From NCBI GenBank assembly GCA_021442965.1, contig JABUUX010000043.1:1-22706 (forward strand): a stretch of DNA of 22,706 nucleotides, given 5' to 3'. Shown here piece by piece: positions 15,167-22,674 of the stretch (positions within the stretch are counted from its first letter, which is position 1; every line of letters begins with the position of its first letter). Source of the stretch: Treponema sp. (lineage in GTDB: Bacteria > Spirochaetota > Spirochaetia > Treponematales > Treponemataceae). The notes below the pieces were generated by a model. It was given only the letters and a program-made list of their open reading frames with translations. It did no database searches and had not been told where the DNA came from. Both the position numbers and the translations under genes were made by a program.

Positions 15167-16240
15167 TTATTCCGAATGCTCAAGTGAACAATCCCCTTCT
15201 TTTATCCATCCAATTTTTCTAAAGAGAAGGCCTAGTGCCCAGCATAAAACGGCAGGTAATATAATACAAATGAGGATTAGCCCTGTCCATTCCATTACTC
15301 CGGGTTTTATAGCCTGAGCCCCGTGACTTAAAGCTACTTCGCTTACTTCGTACCAGCCTGTGATTACACCAATCGGGCCTACAAGACCGCACGTTCCCAT
15401 TCCAGAACTTACTGCCGCTCCGTTCATTTCCATTTTGAAAACGCATGTGGCAAGAGGTCCTGTGATAATTGAAGTGAGAATCGGCGGAATCCAGATTTTC
15501 GGATTTTTTACAATGTTCGGCATCTGAAGCATGCTTGTTCCAAGTCCCTGAGAAAGAAGTCCGCCCCATCGGTTTTCACGGAAACTCATCACCGCAAATC
15601 CGACCATCTGTGCACAGCATCCCGCAACTGCCGCTCCCCCCGCAAGTCCTGTAAGTCCGAAAGCTGCGCATATTGCCGCAGAAGAAATTGGGAGTGTAAG
15701 TGCGATTCCGATAACGGCAGAAACAATCATTCCCATCATAAACGGATGGAGTTTTGTAGACCACACTACAAACCGTCCCACAGAAGATGCAGCAAGTCCG
15801 ATATATTTTGCAGTTAAAACTGTAAGTAATGCGCCAGAAATAATTGTCATAAGCGGCGTTACGATAATATCAACTTTTGTTTTACGGCTTACAAGGTTTC
15901 CGCATTCTGCCGCTATAATTGCGATGAACAAAACTGCAAGCGGACCGCCAGCCCCTCCCGTGACATTTGCAGCCGACCCTACCGCAGCAAGAGAAAGAAG
16001 CACGAGGAGCGAACAACCCATCGCGTATCCGATTCCAACTGCCATGGCTGCCCCGACTACATGACTTTCAGTTGCAAAATTTCCTGCGTCTACAAGAAAC
16101 TGAAAAACGGCATTTTGGTTCAAGCGTAAAAGCTGCTGCCCGAGTGTTTTGATAATTGTTCCGATTAAAAGGGAGGCAAAAAGTCCTTGAGCCATTCCGC
16201 TCATAGCATCGATAAAATAACGTTTTACATATTTGTTCAT
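15167..16240 (-). CDS. Orphan PTS EIIC-like membrane protein (PTS_EIIC_2 / PfoR family)
   Basis: 357 aa from the ATG at 16240, which has AGGAG 5 nt upstream and begins MNKYVKRYFIDAMSGMAQG as in the family; the frame is open 135 nt further upstream, but that part looks like leader sequence. Around eight to ten hydrophobic segments span the protein. Family blocks include GNLVSRKTKVDIIVTP (114-129), AAICAAFGLTGLAGGAAVAG (188-207), NPKIWIPP (246-253) and SGMGTCGLVGPIG (279-291). No EIIA, EIIB, HPr or enzyme I gene is nearby and no phosphorylation-site Cys domain is fused, so transport by a classical PTS is uncertain; PfoR-type proteins have been called regulators. Substrate is unknown. A structured leader of about 120 nt precedes it. 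Confidence 0.88.
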   Translation of the reverse strand: MNKYVKRYFIDAMSGMAQGLFASLLIGTIIKTLGQQLLRLNQNAVFQFLVDAGNFATESHVVGAAMAVGIGYAMGCSLLVLLSLAAVGSAANVTGGAGGPLAVLFIAIIAAECGNLVSRKTKVDIIVTPLMTIISGALLTVLTAKYIGLAASSVGRFVVWSTKLHPFMMGMIVSAVIGIALTLPISSAAICAAFGLTGLAGGAAVAGCCAQMVGFAVMSFRENRWGGLLSQGLGTSMLQMPNIVKNPKIWIPPILTSIITGPLATCVFKMEMNGAAVSSGMGTCGLVGPIGVITGWYEVSEVALSHGAQAIKPGVMEWTGLILICIILPAVLCWALGLLFRKIGWIKEGDCSLEHSE

Positions 16241-16299
16241 AAGAACTCCTGGAATTGAAAGTATTGAGAAAAAAAGATGTTTTTGGAGATGTGTATCAC

Positions 16300-16320
16300 T
16301 GAAGCGCCTTGGCGTCTTCA
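16300..16320 (-). promoter_or_regulatory. Hairpin in the long 5' leader of the PTS-like gene
   Basis: Read on the minus strand, TGAAG-ACGCC-AA-GGCG-CTTCA forms a stem with one bulged base (complement of 16300-16320). About 30 nt further on lies a run of seven T (complement of 16269-16275). It could be part of an attenuator or leader regulator; I recognise no known riboswitch class. Confidence 0.35.
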
Positions 16321-16366
16321 ATAAGGCTGGTTCTATGAACTCGGGCACGTTACATCGTACATTTGT

Positions 16367-16395
16367 ACTATACAAGAAAATTGAGGCTTTTTCAA
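16367..16395 (-). promoter_or_regulatory. Promoter of the PTS-like gene
   Basis: -35 TTGAAA (complement of 16390-16395), 17-bp spacer, -10 TATAGT (complement of 16367-16372). Start near 16360 gives a leader of about 120 nt before the ATG at 16240. It overlaps the divergent promoter at 16381-16409. A GTACA-TT-TGTAC palindrome (16357-16368) straddles the -10 edge and could be an operator. Confidence 0.55.
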
Positions 16396-16409
16396 ATGTA
16401 TGCTAAATT
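16381..16409 (+). promoter_or_regulatory. Extended -10 promoter abutting the YhcC-type radical SAM gene
   Basis: -35 TTGAGG (16381-16386), 17-bp spacer, TGcTAAATT (TG at 16401-16402, -10 at 16404-16409). Only 7 nt remain before the ATG at 16417, so the message is probably leaderless. The -35 region overlaps that of the divergent PTS-like gene. Confidence 0.5.
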
Positions 16410-16416
16410 GTCATAG

Positions 16417-17292
16417 ATGTATGTATCTGATTTTTACAAAAATATTTTTGGCTGTAAAGTATATAAAATCTCCCTGGATGCAGGCTGTACCTGCCCGAAT
16501 CGTGACGGCACAAAAGGGAAAGGTGGATGCATATTCTGCAGTGCTAAAGGTTCGGGGGATTTTTCTTCTTCTGGGAATAAAACTATTTCAGAACAGATTG
16601 TTGACGCTAAAAAACTTGTAGGTAAAAAAAATAAAGGGGGAAAATATATTGCATATTTTCAGAGTTTTTCAAATACGTATGGAGATGCAGAATATCTTGC
16701 AAAATTGTATAACGAAGCTGCAGACTCTCCGGATATAGTCGGTATATCAATTGCAACACGTCCCGACTGCCTGTCAGATGAAATTCTTTTAAAAATCAAA
16801 TCACTTTGTTCCAGAACTTTCGTTCAGTTAGAACTTGGACTTCAGACTGTAAATGAGAATACAGCTAAGTATATTCGCCGTCACTATACAAATGAGGATT
16901 ATGAAAATGCTGTAAATGTAATCCGTAAAACTGACAGCAGAATCCATATTGTAACTCACGTTATTTTTGGACTTCCAGGAGATACGGAAACTGATATGCT
17001 CCAAACTGTAAGGAAGACAGTAATGTCAGGAAGTGACGGTATAAAAATTTCAGTTCTCCATGTTCTTAAAGATACAGATTTATATAAAGACTATTTGGAT
17101 GGAAAATTTAAAACACTTGAAGAAGACGAGTACTATAATCTCCTTTCTAAAGCTTTGGGAATTATACCGTCTCATACAGTAATTCATCGCCTTACGGGAG
17201 ACGGTCCTAAATCTATATTAGTTTCGCCTTTGTGGACTGCAAATAAACGCCATGTACACAATGAAATTTCCCGCAGGTTTAATATCTGGTAA
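16417..17292 (+). CDS. YhcC-type (TIGR01212) radical SAM protein
   Basis: 291 aa. The N-terminal signature KVYKISLDAGCTCPNRDGT (14-32) with the GGCIFC box (36-41) is diagnostic of the YhcC/TIGR01212 family. Cys26, Cys38 and Cys41 are the likely 4Fe-4S cluster ligands, with unusual spacing CX11CX2C. The Elp3-like radical SAM barrel follows, with ISIATRPDCLSD (103-114), VQLELGLQ (134-141) and THVIFGLPGDTETDM (178-192). The family's reaction is not settled. The only in-frame ATG directly follows a stop codon, so the start is secure, yet it has no Shine-Dalgarno sequence. The gene ends 67 bp before argD, which seems to have its own promoter. Confidence 0.9.
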   Translation: MYVSDFYKNIFGCKVYKISLDAGCTCPNRDGTKGKGGCIFCSAKGSGDFSSSGNKTISEQIVDAKKLVGKKNKGGKYIAYFQSFSNTYGDAEYLAKLYNEAADSPDIVGISIATRPDCLSDEILLKIKSLCSRTFVQLELGLQTVNENTAKYIRRHYTNEDYENAVNVIRKTDSRIHIVTHVIFGLPGDTETDMLQTVRKTVMSGSDGIKISVLHVLKDTDLYKDYLDGKFKTLEEDEYYNLLSKALGIIPSHTVIHRLTGDGPKSILVSPLWTANKRHVHNEISRRFNIW

Positions 17293-17311
17293 TTTCTCTA
17301 AAACAGTTCAT

Positions 17312-17340
17312 TTGCATAAAAATCCCCTAAACTGTAAAAT
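17312..17340 (+). promoter_or_regulatory. Candidate promoter of argD and the downstream exported-protein gene
   Basis: TTGCAT (17312-17317), 17-bp spacer, TAAAAT (17335-17340). ACAGTT (17303-17308) and AACTGT (17330-17335) form an inverted repeat that brackets the -35 and touches the -10, a possible operator. AGAGG follows 8 nt before the argD ATG. Confidence 0.45.
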
Positions 17341-17359
17341 CTTTTTCAGAGGTTTTGAT

Positions 17360-18532
17360 ATGGAAAAACTTATTGTAAATAACTATGGCTCTTTTGATTT
17401 AACTTTTGTAAAAGGTAAAGGGGCAACAATGTACACTTCTGATGGTAAGAAGTATATCGATTTTATTTCTGGAATTGGTGTAAACTGCCTTGGTCATAAT
17501 TACAAACCGCTTGTAAAGGCAATAGCAAAACAAGCTTCAAAGCAAATCCATATTTCAAATTATTATTTTTCAGATACAGGATTGGAATTTGCAAAAAAAC
17601 TTCTTTCGATTACAGGTTTTGAAGGCGGATATTTTGGAAATTCTGGGGCAGAAGCAAATGAAGCTGCAATAAAACTTGCACGAAAATATGGATTTTTAAA
17701 TGGTGGTGAAAAACGACGAACAATAGTTACTCTGGAATCATCTTTTCATGGAAGAACTCTCGCAACACTTACTGCAACAGGACAGGAAAAATTCCATCCT
17801 GATTATTTTGCTCCTTATCCACAAGGATTTAAAACAATTAAACCGAACGATTTTGAATGTCTGTCTTCAGCTTTTGATGAAACAACAGCAGCTCTTTTTA
17901 TAGAATGTATTCAAGGGGAAGGTGGTGTAAATCTTATTGATTCGGAATGGGCAAAGGCCGCTGCAGATGCTGCACGAAAAGCCGGGGCTATCGTTATGGC
18001 AGATGAAGTTCAAACAGGTGTAGGTCGTACAGGTACATTTCTTGCCAGTGAATCTTTAGGTTTTAATCCCGAAGTAGTTACTCTTGCAAAGGGAATTGCA
18101 GGTGGAGTTCCAATGGGAGCTATGCTTTTCCGTGGTAAAGCAAACGGTGTTTTTGTGGCAGGAGATCATCAGTCTACATTCGCAGGAAATCCTTTAGCAT
18201 GCGCAGCTGGAAATGTTGTAATAGATACACTTTCAAAAGATGGTTTTCTTCATGATGTAATTAACAAAGGTGATTACATTCGCGAAATCATAAAAAGTTG
18301 GAATATTCCTTTTGTCAAAGATGTTCGCGGAAAAGGTCTTATGATAGGAACTCAGATTGATTCTTCCATAAAACCGTTTGATATTGAAGTAAAATGCCTT
18401 GAATCTGGACTATGTACAACTACTGCAGGCAGTGATGTTGTTCGTTTCCTTCCACCTCTTAATATCAGCTATAAAGAAATTGATTCAGGGTTGGAAATAT
18501 ACAAAAAGGTATTGGAATCCTTCTGTAAATAA
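17360..18532 (+). CDS. argD: Acetylornithine/class III aminotransferase ArgD
   Basis: 390 aa from the ATG at 17360, chosen for AGAGG 8 nt upstream and because the family begins near here; the open frame extends to 17252. PLP-dependent transfer of an amino group between N-acetylornithine and 2-oxoglutarate in arginine synthesis; ArgD enzymes often also serve as succinyl-diaminopimelate aminotransferase. Blocks: DFISGIGVNCLGH (34-46), NSGAEANEAAIKLARKYG (94-111), SFHGRT (128-133), QGEGGV (185-190), MADEVQTGVGRTG (213-225) with Asp215, TLAKGIAGG (241-249) with PLP-binding Lys244, and STFAGNPLAC (272-281). No other arginine gene is in the window, so the pathway context is missing; ornithine aminotransferase is less likely. 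It is 5 nt upstream of the next gene. Confidence 0.88.
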   Translation: MEKLIVNNYGSFDLTFVKGKGATMYTSDGKKYIDFISGIGVNCLGHNYKPLVKAIAKQASKQIHISNYYFSDTGLEFAKKLLSITGFEGGYFGNSGAEANEAAIKLARKYGFLNGGEKRRTIVTLESSFHGRTLATLTATGQEKFHPDYFAPYPQGFKTIKPNDFECLSSAFDETTAALFIECIQGEGGVNLIDSEWAKAAADAARKAGAIVMADEVQTGVGRTGTFLASESLGFNPEVVTLAKGIAGGVPMGAMLFRGKANGVFVAGDHQSTFAGNPLACAAGNVVIDTLSKDGFLHDVINKGDYIREIIKSWNIPFVKDVRGKGLMIGTQIDSSIKPFDIEVKCLESGLCTTTAGSDVVRFLPPLNISYKEIDSGLEIYKKVLESFCK

Positions 18533-18537
18533 CTGAA

Positions 18538-21500
18538 GTGAATAAAAAATCAATCTGCCTTATTTTTTTACTTCTTATTTGTACTCAAATCAATGCTGGT
18601 GTAATGTCGGGCATTCACAGAATGCGTGTTCTTTACACCACTTATTTTGATATTATTTATCCTGAAGATTCTGCCGGTCTTGCAAGACTTTTGGAAGATC
18701 GAGCAGATCCCATTTATTTAAAAGCAAAAGAAACTATTCATGCTGATAAGAATTTCAGAATTGTAGTTGTTATTTCTCCTGATTCAGATTCTTTTTCTGT
18801 TACATATTCTGCTGAGCCATATAACCGTATTGTAATTTATGACGCTGTTCCAGAAGAAAAAGACACCATATACGAAGATATGATCCTCGGTTCTTTCTAT
18901 CGGGAAGTTTTAAGTGCAATGGGGCAGTCTATTAAGAGCGGATTCTGGCGTTTTATGTCAGATTTTCTTGGTGTAGATTCTTTACAGCCTACCAGTCTTA
19001 TGAATCTTCCATTTTCTTTTGTTAAAGGTATCTCCAGTTTGGAAACAGATAACAAAAATGTGTTGAATGACAGTTATAACCTGCAGCTTCTTATGCAGGC
19101 AAAAGTCGATAACACTTTTCCTTCTTGGGTGGATTGTGCAGGAAGTCGTGATATTTATCCTTGTGAAGAACTGTCTACTGCTTGTGGAACAGCGTTTGCG
19201 GCTTTTCTTCAGCAGCGTTATGGTGTTAATAAATATATTGAATACTGGCAGGAATGTGGTCATGTTTATTTTATCTTTTTTACGCAAACAATTTTTAAAA
19301 AAGTATACGGACTTACCCTTGATGATGCGTGGGCTCAGTTTAAAGATTCAGTTCCAGTTCCGGAAGTAAATGAAAATGGAATAATTTTTTCTGAAAATGC
19401 CGTTTCTGCCATACCTAACGAGAATAGAACTCTTCCTGTAAAACTTGTATCTACGCCATATGGTATTGTTACTTATGATGACCTCACTTTTGAGGCAAGA
19501 CTAATTAATCCCGAAACTCCCTTATTTGGAAGCCGTTTTCTTTTTACGTTAAATCATGTTACAAAAATTTCAGCTGATGATACAGGAAGATTTCTGGCAG
19601 TTAGTTATGAGCGACCAAAATACAGGAATAATATAAAGTCAGATAAAACTGCTGTTTATGATTTAAAGCATCGAAGGTTTGTTCGTGAAACTTATGATTT
19701 TCGTGATGCCTGTATAATTTCTGTTGACGGGGTTTATGCAGTTGCCGGAGTCTATGTAGATGATAAATATCCTGAAATTAGAATTTATTATAGTGAAGAA
19801 ATTAATGAAATTTTATACGATGAAACCCGAAATAAGATTTATGATGATATTGATGATGACTTAATTTACCGCCGTGCTTTTAACAACTCAATGATTCCTT
19901 ATTCTCTGACACGCGGCCCTGACGGATATCTTGTTTCTCTTTTTAAATCCGGGTCCAGAAGATTTTTCCATTTTATCAATGTAAAGCAAAAATCAGAAAA
20001 GACAACTTTAGTAAATCTTGAACCTTTGGGAAATGATGAACAGCTTAAAAATGGACTTACTTCTCTTACAACTATTTCTGAAAGCGGAAATACATTTTCG
20101 TTTAATTATATTCCACGAGATGATTTTGCATTTTACAGAACCGGATTAATAGAAACTGATGATGATTTGAGTTTTAAATCTATCTCCCTTCAAACTTTTG
20201 ATGTGAGCGGGGGAGTTTATAATCCTGTTTTTTACCAAAGTGATATTTATTTTATTTCCAGAAAATCTTCCTATAATGAAATTAAAAAGATACCTGCAAA
20301 TTATCTTCGGGTCAAAAATTATGAATTTACTGAGGCCGCATTTGATATTCCTTTGTATAATGAAGTAGATCCTGATGATATTGAACTAAGTACAGATTCA
20401 GATCGTTACAATCCATTCAGATATATGTTTAAAGGCACTTGGTTTCCAATGCTCCCGGTAAAAAATATGTCCATTACAGAAGGTGTCAGTATGTTCCCGG
20501 GGCTTGGCGTTTCTTATATGACTCAATCTGACCCCTTATCTAATAATGAAATTACAGTATCTATGGGATTTGGTTATGCAAAACTTGATTTTCAAAACCT
20601 TGTGAATCCTACTCAAGAAAGTCTTAAACTTCTCAAGTCTCAAATGACAGATTTTTCTCGTGATATGGTTACAGCTTTTTATCTAAAAAATACTACTACT
20701 CCAGTGGATTTGATTATGGGATCTATGTTCAAGTTTGACTGGAGCGGTCAGTATGATTTTCTTACTATGTTAGGAACTTCATGGAAATTGGATCTGGGGC
20801 TTGGATTTGGAACTCTTTCGTTTGATATCTATTCACAATACAATGCTTCAACTTTTTCAAAAGACCTTTTTGATTCTGAAGAAAAAGAAAACCTTTTTTA
20901 TTGGCCGGCTATTTTTTCTGCTTACCGTATATTTAATTTTGATTTTTCTGTTGAGTATTCAAATATTCATCAGACCGGATTCAGTCCTTACGAAAAAAGT
21001 GGCATAAAAATTTCTTCTATCTTTGATGTAAACTGGAATTCAGAGGATGCAAAAAATGAGAATAATATTCTCCTGTCATTTCTCCCAACTTTTGTCGGAT
21101 TCCCATTGTCAGTTGAAGCCCGTATACCTCGTCTTACACCACTGAAAAATGAAAGCGGATGGATACTCGGAATTCCTGCAAGAATTACGTCCAGTTTGTT
21201 TTTCAAGAAAGGCAATACTTTTAGTCTTGATTCCGAAATCCTTCTTATAGGAAAAGAAGTGCAGAGAGGAACACCGATTCTGAATCTTTATATTACACGG
21301 TTTTCTCTTTCTGCAGGTTACAATCTGGCTTTTGACTACAACTTAAAAAGTAATCTTTCACCCGATATCAGAAGTACTGCAAAAGTGAATCAGGTTTTTG
21401 AAAATTCCTACTTGAATGACCGCTTTTATGCACGAGCCAACGTTGGTTTTTCTCCTGTCATAGGACGTGCTACAAGAATAGGTATGGCAGCAAATTTTGA

Positions 21501-21564
21501 GTTTGTTTATGCAATTCGAACCAGTGAATTTCAGTTCAATTTTGATATGGAATTCCGTATGTAA
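18538..21564 (+). CDS. Large exported protein: degenerate peptidase-MA-like domain, propeller-like middle, C-terminal beta-barrel
   Basis: 1008 aa, GTG start directly after argD (5-nt gap) with no good Shine-Dalgarno sequence, suggesting coupling. Signal peptide 1-20 (NKKSICLIFLLLICTQINA). Residues about 28-275 resemble the gluzincin 'peptidase MA-like' domain of bacterial surface proteins. The HExxH position reads YREVLSAM (121-128) and the downstream ligand position FVKG (161-164), so the zinc site is lost. Residues about 295-600 contain repeated short beta-strand motifs like a TolB/WD-type propeller. From about 640 on, alternating amphipathic strands rich in aromatics, ending FQFNFDMEFRM, suggest an outer-membrane barrel. 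Not recognised as a named protein; domain calls are by eye. A role in envelope assembly or binding is a guess. Confidence 0.75.
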   Translation: MNKKSICLIFLLLICTQINAGVMSGIHRMRVLYTTYFDIIYPEDSAGLARLLEDRADPIYLKAKETIHADKNFRIVVVISPDSDSFSVTYSAEPYNRIVIYDAVPEEKDTIYEDMILGSFYREVLSAMGQSIKSGFWRFMSDFLGVDSLQPTSLMNLPFSFVKGISSLETDNKNVLNDSYNLQLLMQAKVDNTFPSWVDCAGSRDIYPCEELSTACGTAFAAFLQQRYGVNKYIEYWQECGHVYFIFFTQTIFKKVYGLTLDDAWAQFKDSVPVPEVNENGIIFSENAVSAIPNENRTLPVKLVSTPYGIVTYDDLTFEARLINPETPLFGSRFLFTLNHVTKISADDTGRFLAVSYERPKYRNNIKSDKTAVYDLKHRRFVRETYDFRDACIISVDGVYAVAGVYVDDKYPEIRIYYSEEINEILYDETRNKIYDDIDDDLIYRRAFNNSMIPYSLTRGPDGYLVSLFKSGSRRFFHFINVKQKSEKTTLVNLEPLGNDEQLKNGLTSLTTISESGNTFSFNYIPRDDFAFYRTGLIETDDDLSFKSISLQTFDVSGGVYNPVFYQSDIYFISRKSSYNEIKKIPANYLRVKNYEFTEAAFDIPLYNEVDPDDIELSTDSDRYNPFRYMFKGTWFPMLPVKNMSITEGVSMFPGLGVSYMTQSDPLSNNEITVSMGFGYAKLDFQNLVNPTQESLKLLKSQMTDFSRDMVTAFYLKNTTTPVDLIMGSMFKFDWSGQYDFLTMLGTSWKLDLGLGFGTLSFDIYSQYNASTFSKDLFDSEEKENLFYWPAIFSAYRIFNFDFSVEYSNIHQTGFSPYEKSGIKISSIFDVNWNSEDAKNENNILLSFLPTFVGFPLSVEARIPRLTPLKNESGWILGIPARITSSLFFKKGNTFSLDSEILLIGKEVQRGTPILNLYITRFSLSAGYNLAFDYNLKSNLSPDIRSTAKVNQVFENSYLNDRFYARANVGFSPVIGRATRIGMAANFEFVYAIRTSEFQFNFDMEFRM

Positions 21565-21566
21565 AA

Positions 21567-22538
21567 TTATTGATTTCTGCAAACCCATGCACAGAACATA
21601 CACATGTCTTTAGTTTTCCCAGGCAGTTTTCTGTTTTTTTCTAATTTTTTCCGGTGATTTTCTAATCCTTCAATATAACAAACTTCTACCATAGGATTTT
21701 TTTCAGCATTTTCCATCAGAATATTAAAACTATCTTTAACGTTTCCAATAATTAGTGATGGTTCTTCATTTGCAAAACCACAACATGGAGCCACCCGTCC
21801 ATCAGCATGAACATAAAGAACATTTCCGACCTCCTGGCAAAAATCTTCTTTGAACCATTTCTTGTCTTTCCAAATTGCTTTTTCTGGCATTAAACTTTGA
21901 GAAAATCTAAAAACCGGAACAGAAATATCACTGAAATCATTTAAAATTTCTAAAGTTCCTGTTTTTGTTTTTTTATCAGTATAGCCTGAAACATATCCTC
22001 CAATAGTCAGTCCAAGTTCTATCAAATCATCCTTAAATTTTAAATCATCTGATTTTTTGTTTTTTTCATTTACCACACTAAGGATTTCAACACAAGATTC
22101 ATCATCAAAAATCTGATGACATGCCGTTATAAACATGGCAATTTTCTGAACACTCGTTCCATGAAAAGAATCCCATGAAAGACCAATTTTTCCGTCAAAG
22201 CCTGCTTCTTTTACGCGTTCAAGCTTTTCAAACAGCTCATTTTCATTTTTCCACCAGGCACCATTTGTCATTAGTCTGTCAAAAATCATTTCAAGTTTTA
22301 CAGCTCTTTCGATAATGGAACATGTAAAATCTAAATTTAAAAAAGGTTCTCCTCCTGAGAATCCAACTTTTGAAATATTATTAGAGGCGCAGTCGTAAAG
22401 TAAATTTATCGCGTCTTCTATACATAAAGACCCAGCTTTCTGATTTACAAAGCAATGCGGGCAGGTCAGGATGCATGCAGAAGTAGGGCAGAAAATGATT
22501 TCTTCTGGATTAAATCCAGGTCCTTGTATTGATTCCAT
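21567..22538 (-). CDS. Radical SAM protein with SPASM-like C-terminal cysteines
   Basis: 323 aa. CILTCPHC (22-29) is the canonical CX3CX2C motif that binds the radical SAM cluster. GFSGGEPFLN (59-68) is the GGEP motif that binds the SAM amino group. The C-terminus has Cys252-Cys253, Cys287 and MCMFCAWVC (312-320), a pattern like SPASM/twitch auxiliary cluster domains used by peptide-modifying and sulfatase-maturing enzymes. No precursor peptide, sulfatase or transporter is seen within the window, so the substrate is unknown; the other side of the gene lies outside the window. There is no Shine-Dalgarno sequence, and a good promoter ends 7 nt before the ATG. Its stop codon is 2 bp from that of the convergent exported-protein gene. 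Confidence 0.88.
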   Translation of the reverse strand: MESIQGPGFNPEEIIFCPTSACILTCPHCFVNQKAGSLCIEDAINLLYDCASNNISKVGFSGGEPFLNLDFTCSIIERAVKLEMIFDRLMTNGAWWKNENELFEKLERVKEAGFDGKIGLSWDSFHGTSVQKIAMFITACHQIFDDESCVEILSVVNEKNKKSDDLKFKDDLIELGLTIGGYVSGYTDKKTKTGTLEILNDFSDISVPVFRFSQSLMPEKAIWKDKKWFKEDFCQEVGNVLYVHADGRVAPCCGFANEEPSLIIGNVKDSFNILMENAEKNPMVEVCYIEGLENHRKKLEKNRKLPGKTKDMCMFCAWVCRNQ

Positions 22539-22545
22539 ACCGTAT

Positions 22546-22573
22546 ATTTTACTGAATTTTTTTCAACTGTTAA
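22546..22573 (-). promoter_or_regulatory. Promoter abutting the SPASM-type radical SAM gene
   Basis: -35 TTAACA (complement of 22568-22573), 16-bp spacer, -10 TAAAAT (complement of 22546-22551). Both boxes match consensus at 5 of 6. Seven nt separate the -10 box from the ATG at 22538, predicting a leaderless transcript. Confidence 0.55.
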
Positions 22574-22602
22574 GACCTTAAATAGTTTTTCTATTCAAAC
22601 CA

Positions 22603-22674
22603 TCAGTTTTTCGTTTTGTTTTACGGCACGCAAAACTGAAACCTTCCCCTGAACGATGCTTGCCCAAGGCAAAC
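22603..22674. repeat. Inverted repeats at the right edge
   Basis: TCAGTTTT (22603-22610) pairs with AAAACTGA (22632-22639). GCTTGCC (22658-22664) pairs with GGCAAAC (22668-22674) with one G-T pair. The stretch 22575-22706 contains no gene I can support. The structures may belong to the 3' end of a gene beyond the window. Confidence 0.35.

Noticed and set aside
16241..16375. 45-residue N-terminal extension of the PTS-like protein
   Set aside because: The internal ATG at 16240 has AGGAG and matches the family start; the extension is charged, unlike a membrane protein N-terminus, and overlaps the hairpin leader.
17252..17359. 36-residue N-terminal extension of ArgD overlapping the YhcC-type gene
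   Set aside because: No ribosome site at 17252, and the part would cover the candidate promoter; the family begins at the ATG at 17360.
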